Source: Thermoplasmata archaeon
Lineage (GTDB): Archaea; Thermoplasmatota; DAOVMN01
DNA length: 8,234 nucleotides
Reading direction: 5' to 3'
Assembly: GCA_030630685.1 (NCBI GenBank)
Contig: DAOVMN010000081.1
Location: 1-8,234, forward strand
Shown here: in pieces, positions 6,089-8,234 of the stretch
How the letters are laid out: the number at the start of each line of letters is the position of its first letter
How positions within the stretch are numbered: the stretch's first letter is position 1
The notes under the pieces: generated by a model
The model's input: the letters and a program-made list of their open reading frames with translations, nothing else
Databases searched by the model: none
Told to the model about the DNA's origin: nothing
Made by a program: the position numbers and the translations under genes

Positions 6089-7096
6089 CTGGAATGTATC
6101 ATCCTTGCAGGAGGCCTCGGCACGAGATTGCGGCCTTTGACCTATCGTATCCCAAAACCTATTATTCCTCTTCTCAACCAGCCTATGGTAATGCACATAA
6201 TCGATCGTCTTCCGGAGGTCGTAGACCGGGTGGTGCTTGCTGTGAACTATAAGAAGGAGATGCTTGATAATTACTTTATGAGGCACGAGGACGAAATCCG
6301 CCCGGAGGTCGTCCTGGTGGAGGAGAAGGAGCCCCTTGGAACAGGGGGTGCAATCAAGAACTGCGAAAAGGTCCTTTCAGGCACATTCCTTGTATTCAAC
6401 GGGGATGTCATAAATTCCATGAACCCTCAACGGATCATTGATTACCATCACTCAAGAAAGGGTATCGGCACCCTGGCCGTCTGGGAAGTGAAGGATCCCA
6501 CTAGATACGGTATTATCGGGTTCGATAATGCAGGAAGGATAACCCGATTCCTGGAGAAACCCGGGCCAGAGGAGGTGTTCTCCCACCACATCAATGCAGG
6601 CGCCTATGTACTGGAGCCCGAGATACTCGATCACATAGAATCAGGCAGGATGGTTTCCATCGAAAGGGAGGTGTATCCGTATGTGCTTGATAAGGGGCTC
6701 TATGCCTTCCCGTTTGGCGGCTATTGGGTTGATGCAGGTACGAGAGAGGATTTCCTGGGTGCCACTGAAAAAATCATGGGCTTCAAAAGCATGAAGAACG
6801 AGATCGGCGAGGGGTGTATAATCCATCCCGAGGCAAAACTACTTCCACCTGTATTGATGGGAAATAACTGCAGGATTTCCAACTGTGTTGTTGGGCCAAA
6901 TGTGGTTATCGGGGACAACACAAGAATAGAGAAAGATGCGAGAATAACAAACTCCACCCTTTTCAATGATATTGTTGTGAGTAGGGGAGCGGTTATTCAA
7001 AATTCCATTCTTGGGGCTAATATGGGAATCAAAGAAAAAGAGATCGTGGAGGATAAAATCATTGTTTCTCCTGAGCCCTTTCTCTCTCAAGCGTGA
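6089..7096 (+). CDS. Sugar-1-phosphate nucleotidyltransferase with C-terminal left-handed beta-helix
   Basis: The enzyme transfers a nucleotidyl group from NTP to a sugar-1-phosphate, giving the activated sugar for glycan or glycoprotein synthesis. Counting from CTG 6089, the signature ECIILAGGLGTRLRPLT spans residues 2-18, with K23 in the IPKP motif, LGTGGA at 83-88, the metal-binding FNGD ending at D106, RFLEKP near 153, NAGAY near 169 and GGYWVDAGT at about 211-219. From about residue 243 hexapeptide repeats (NCVVGPNVVIGD and similar) predict a left-handed beta-helix. The combination is that of COG1208 enzymes. GDP-mannose pyrophosphorylase is the closest fit, but glucose-1-phosphate thymidylyl- or uridylyltransferase cannot be excluded. 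No ATG, GTG or TTG precedes the glycine-rich signature; TTG 6128 would remove it. CTG 6089 gives the expected N-terminus and has GGAG 9 nt upstream. The 3' end overlaps the convergent regulator gene by 38 bp. Confidence 0.9.
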   Translation: MECIILAGGLGTRLRPLTYRIPKPIIPLLNQPMVMHIIDRLPEVVDRVVLAVNYKKEMLDNYFMRHEDEIRPEVVLVEEKEPLGTGGAIKNCEKVLSGTFLVFNGDVINSMNPQRIIDYHHSRKGIGTLAVWEVKDPTRYGIIGFDNAGRITRFLEKPGPEEVFSHHINAGAYVLEPEILDHIESGRMVSIEREVYPYVLDKGLYAFPFGGYWVDAGTREDFLGATEKIMGFKSMKNEIGEGCIIHPEAKLLPPVLMGNNCRISNCVVGPNVVIGDNTRIEKDARITNSTLFNDIVVSRGAVIQNSILGANMGIKEKEIVEDKIIVSPEPFLSQA

Positions 7097-7418
7097 GTTC
7101 CCCCCTGAGTTCCTCGAGCTCTGCCATTATTTTTTCAATGATCTTAAGGAAGTGCTCCAGGTACTCATCCATCTTTTTCAGAATCACAGCACCCTCTACG
7201 GAAGGCTCGATGATACTCTCCTCCTCGAGTATCCTCAATGAGTATCTCACCTTATGATGCGGGTATCCTGTTATATCCGATAGACGAATGATTCCGATAG
7301 GCTCTTCGCGCTTGATCATCTTCAGTATCTGAATATGGCGTTTCAGGATAGCAAGTTCCTTCTCTAGTTTTTTGGTAAGAGCATTTTCGATTCCAAGACT
7401 GGCTTTGGTCGGGGTCAT
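7059..7418 (-). CDS. Winged-helix transcriptional regulator, conserved euryarchaeal type
   Basis: The 119-residue protein has an N-terminal helix rich in K, E and L (LTKKLEKELAILKRHIQIL, 14-32). The DNA-binding core follows: PIGIIRLSDITGYPHHKVRYSLRIL at 40-64, with the recognition helix at HHKVRYSLRIL, and the wing at IIEPSVEGAVI (69-79). A long C-terminal helix, about 81-115, is likely to be a dimer-forming coiled coil. The pattern PIGI-LS--TGYP-HKVRYSLR-LEEE resembles small uncharacterised regulators that I recall as widespread in euryarchaea, including haloarchaea. The target is unknown. ATG 7418 is preferred over the in-frame start at 7448, because a perfect GGAGGT ribosome binding site lies at 7430-7425, 6 nt upstream; starting at 7448 would translate that site. 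The last 38 bp overlap the convergent nucleotidyltransferase gene. No ligand-binding domain is seen. Confidence 0.86.
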   Translation of the reverse strand: MTPTKASLGIENALTKKLEKELAILKRHIQILKMIKREEPIGIIRLSDITGYPHHKVRYSLRILEEESIIEPSVEGAVILKKMDEYLEHFLKIIEKIMAELEELRGELTLERERAQEKQ

Positions 7419-7464
7419 TTTCGTACCTCCAGTGTCATGTGATAACACGTCTATTATTTATTCC
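7419..7464 (-). promoter_or_regulatory. Promoter and GGAGGT ribosome binding site of the winged-helix regulator
   Basis: ATAAATAA lies on the minus strand at 7461-7454 within the longer AT stretch 7451-7464. It predicts transcription start near 7431, giving a 13-nt leader with GGAGGT (7430-7425) 6 nt before ATG 7418. TATA box, leader and ribosome binding site are mutually consistent and together fix the start codon. Confidence 0.65.
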
Positions 7465-7644
7465 TTTTGTTGGGGTTTTTGGTTGCAGGTCTCAACAAGA
7501 ATAGGATGTCCCCCGGCATAAACAGGTACTCCTCACTGCCGCAAGCGGCTCCGAACCCTGACCCATGCCGGGGAGGTTTGCGGTCTCGGGGTTGTCCCCA
7601 TCCTCATCGGTCGTATCCTCGGCGGGGGGCCCGTTCGAGGCCAT
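7454..7644 (-). pseudogene. Possible short gene with one frameshift, or a decayed zinc-ribbon relative
   Basis: From ATG 7644 a 50-codon frame reads an acidic start (MASNGPPAEDTTDEDGDNPE) with GC-rich third positions, then turns unnatural after GSEPLAA and stops at 7492. In another frame the DNA continues sensibly as SEEYLFMPGDILFLLRP and a basic tail, stopping at 7454. Joining the two needs one frameshift near 7535 and gives about 63 residues. No ribosome binding site precedes ATG 7644. A 21-codon frame from ATG 7519 has GAGGAG 9 nt upstream and could be expressed alone. The segment CGSEEYL recalls the CREYL end of the neighbouring zinc-ribbon protein. This may be chance. Confidence 0.2.
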
Positions 7645-7838
7645 GTATGCCTGCGCTTGCAAGGGGTATCATGGGTCAACCCCTTCTTCGATACAGGTAC
7701 AGCTTGTAGTAAAGGTGAAGGTATTAATGTCTTTCGTTTTCCTTGCTGGGATGATGGTTGTGCAGGGGGAGGGGCCCCGGAGGAGCGGGGCTCTTCCCTA
7801 TGGCTGTAACCGATAAAAAGGAAAAGGGAGGGAGCAAC
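7465..7838. other. Intergenic region with GC-rich inverted repeats and no confident gene
   Basis: Between the regulator promoter and the zinc-ribbon gene lie about 370 bp with no convincing intact gene. Several inverted repeats are visible: CCCCGGCAT (7511-7519) with ATGCCGGGG (7565-7573), enclosing GCCG-CAAG-CGGC (7538-7549); GGGG-TTGT-CCCC (7588-7599); AAGGGGT (7661-7667) with ACCCCTT (7679-7685); and a 10-bp stem at 7770-7795 with a GAGGAG loop. They could reflect a structured RNA or GC-rich decayed coding sequence. I could not match the region to tRNA, SRP RNA or RNase P RNA signatures. The octamer ACAGGTAC occurs at 7522, 7693 and again at the end of the zinc-ribbon gene (7841). Confidence 0.6.
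7813..7828 (-). terminator. T-rich terminator after the zinc-ribbon gene
   Basis: About 10 nt beyond the zinc-ribbon stop codon the minus strand reads CCCTTTTCCTTTTTAT, an oligo-T tract of the kind at which archaeal transcription ends. A GC-rich 10-bp inverted repeat (7770-7795) lies further along and could add a stable 3' hairpin if transcription reads through. Confidence 0.5.
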
Positions 7839-8234
7839 TCACAGGTACTCCCTGCACTTGTAGCAGTAGTGGCGCCCGTACTGTGGAATGTACGTCGCCT
7901 GCCCCCCACAGCGCCCGCATATCGCACCTGCCTCGCCCATGGGTACAACCGGTCTTGTGATCGTAAGGGGCTGGCTATACTGCATCGGAGTCTGTGCCCG
8001 GGCATACGTGGGTGCTTGTCTTGGTGTGTAGGTTGGTGTTTGCCCTGGTGTGTAGATTGGTGTTTGCGTTGGCGTGTATATTGGAGTTTGCCCTGGTGTG
8101 TATGTTGGTGTTTGAGCTTGGGCATACGTTGGTGTTTGCCTTGGTGCATGAAGCGGCAGGTAGTCACGGCAGTTCCAGCAGTAGTATCTCTGGTACGTCG
8201 GGATGTAATCGGCTGCGGTGCCGCACCTTTGACA
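7839..8234 (-). CDS. Double zinc-ribbon protein with QTPxY octapeptide linker (5' end outside window)
   Basis: The minus-strand frame is open to the window edge and gives the last 131 residues of a longer protein. It begins inside a zinc ribbon: C1-x2-C4, then YIPTYQRYYC and C19-x2-C22 followed by RDYL. A linker with six perfect-length octads of the form Q-T/A-P-x-Y-T/A-x-x (33-80) follows, then a second ribbon, C106-x2-C109, TYIPQYGRHYC, C124-x2-C127 and REYL as the C-terminus. The two ribbons have the same 14-residue inter-knuckle spacing and closely similar sequence, so they are an internal duplication. Such YIPQY-YC-x2-C ribbons joined by P/Q/T-rich linkers recur in Thermoplasmatota proteins of unknown function, from memory. 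The missing N-terminal part may carry membrane segments or another domain. Zinc binding is inferred from the cysteines. The alternative minus-strand frame at 7724-8167 is a histidine-rich shadow. Confidence 0.85.
   Translation of the reverse strand, partial: CQRCGTAADYIPTYQRYYCWNCRDYLPLHAPRQTPTYAQAQTPTYTPGQTPIYTPTQTPIYTPGQTPTYTPRQAPTYARAQTPMQYSQPLTITRPVVPMGEAGAICGRCGGQATYIPQYGRHYCYKCREYL
7995..8138 (-). repeat. 24-bp in-frame repeat encoding QTPxY octapeptides
   Basis: Six consecutive 24-bp units encode QTPTYAQA, QTPTYTPG, QTPIYTPT, QTPIYTPG, QTPTYTPR and QAPTYARA, followed by a partial seventh, QTPMQY. Units vary at synonymous as well as coding positions, so the array is not brand new. The outer units carry YA where the inner ones carry YTP. 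The unit length, a multiple of three, lets copy number change without breaking the frame. Confidence 0.93.

Noticed and set aside
7419..7448. Ten-residue upstream start for the winged-helix regulator
   Set aside because: That start would place the perfect GGAGGT site and leader inside the coding region; ATG 7418 has ideal spacing.
7628..7645. tRNA T-arm, from GTTCGAG between GGCC repeats
   Set aside because: The stem does not close with the required pair around TTCGA, and no acceptor, D or anticodon arms fit on either side.
7500..7840. SRP RNA or RNase P RNA
   Set aside because: The helix 8 signature of SRP RNA (GGAA tetraloop with AGCAG) and the conserved RNase P GAAAGUCC-type blocks were not found on either strand; CTGTAACC near 7803 alone is too little.
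7724..8167. Minus-strand 147-codon frame rich in His, Gln and Lys
   Set aside because: It is a shadow of the zinc-ribbon gene. The other frame has paired C-x2-C motifs and a regular QTPxY repeat, and stays open to the window edge.

Overview
The window reads as a piece of a euryarchaeal genome. The gene for glycerol-1-phosphate dehydrogenase (1640-2713, minus) makes the sn-1 glycerol backbone found only in archaeal lipids. Beside it are a fibrillarin-type RNA 2'-O-methyltransferase (398-1045, plus) and an archease (988-1422, minus). Archaeal TATA boxes lie about 25 bp from likely transcript starts, and a GGAGGT ribosome binding site precedes a conserved archaeal winged-helix regulator. The double zinc-ribbon protein at the right edge is of a style I associate with Thermoplasmatota. 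That lineage guess is moderate; 'archaeon' is firm.

Layout. Positions 1-372 hold the end of a surface protein with a C-terminal membrane anchor. It is followed 25 bp later by fibrillarin, whose last 58 bp overlap tail-to-tail with archease. Archease and the dehydrogenase lie in one direction on the minus strand, separated only by a 29-bp tandem repeat array (1394-1640) whose last copy contains the archease start codon. Next comes an AT-rich toxin-antitoxin pair (2905-3385, minus). A divergent control region (3386-3579) then leads rightward to a large beta-propeller/helical/beta-sandwich protein (3580-6084), closely followed by a sugar-1-phosphate nucleotidyltransferase that appears to start at CTG (6089-7096). 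That gene overlaps the regulator (7059-7418, minus) tail-to-tail by 38 bp. Positions 7465-7838 carry no confident gene but hold several GC-rich inverted repeats and what may be a decayed short gene. The right edge holds the C-terminal 131 residues of a protein with zinc ribbons either side of a QTPxY octapeptide repeat.

How the genes fit together. This is mostly a housekeeping neighbourhood (RNA modification, RNA-ligase cofactor, lipid backbone, nucleotide sugar) into which a toxin-antitoxin module has probably been inserted. The points most worth a second look are the repeat array, which strings seven 11-codon mini-ORFs in front of archease; the 834-residue propeller protein, whose predicted domain order loosely recalls vesicle-coat and adaptor proteins; and the CTG start of the nucleotidyltransferase.
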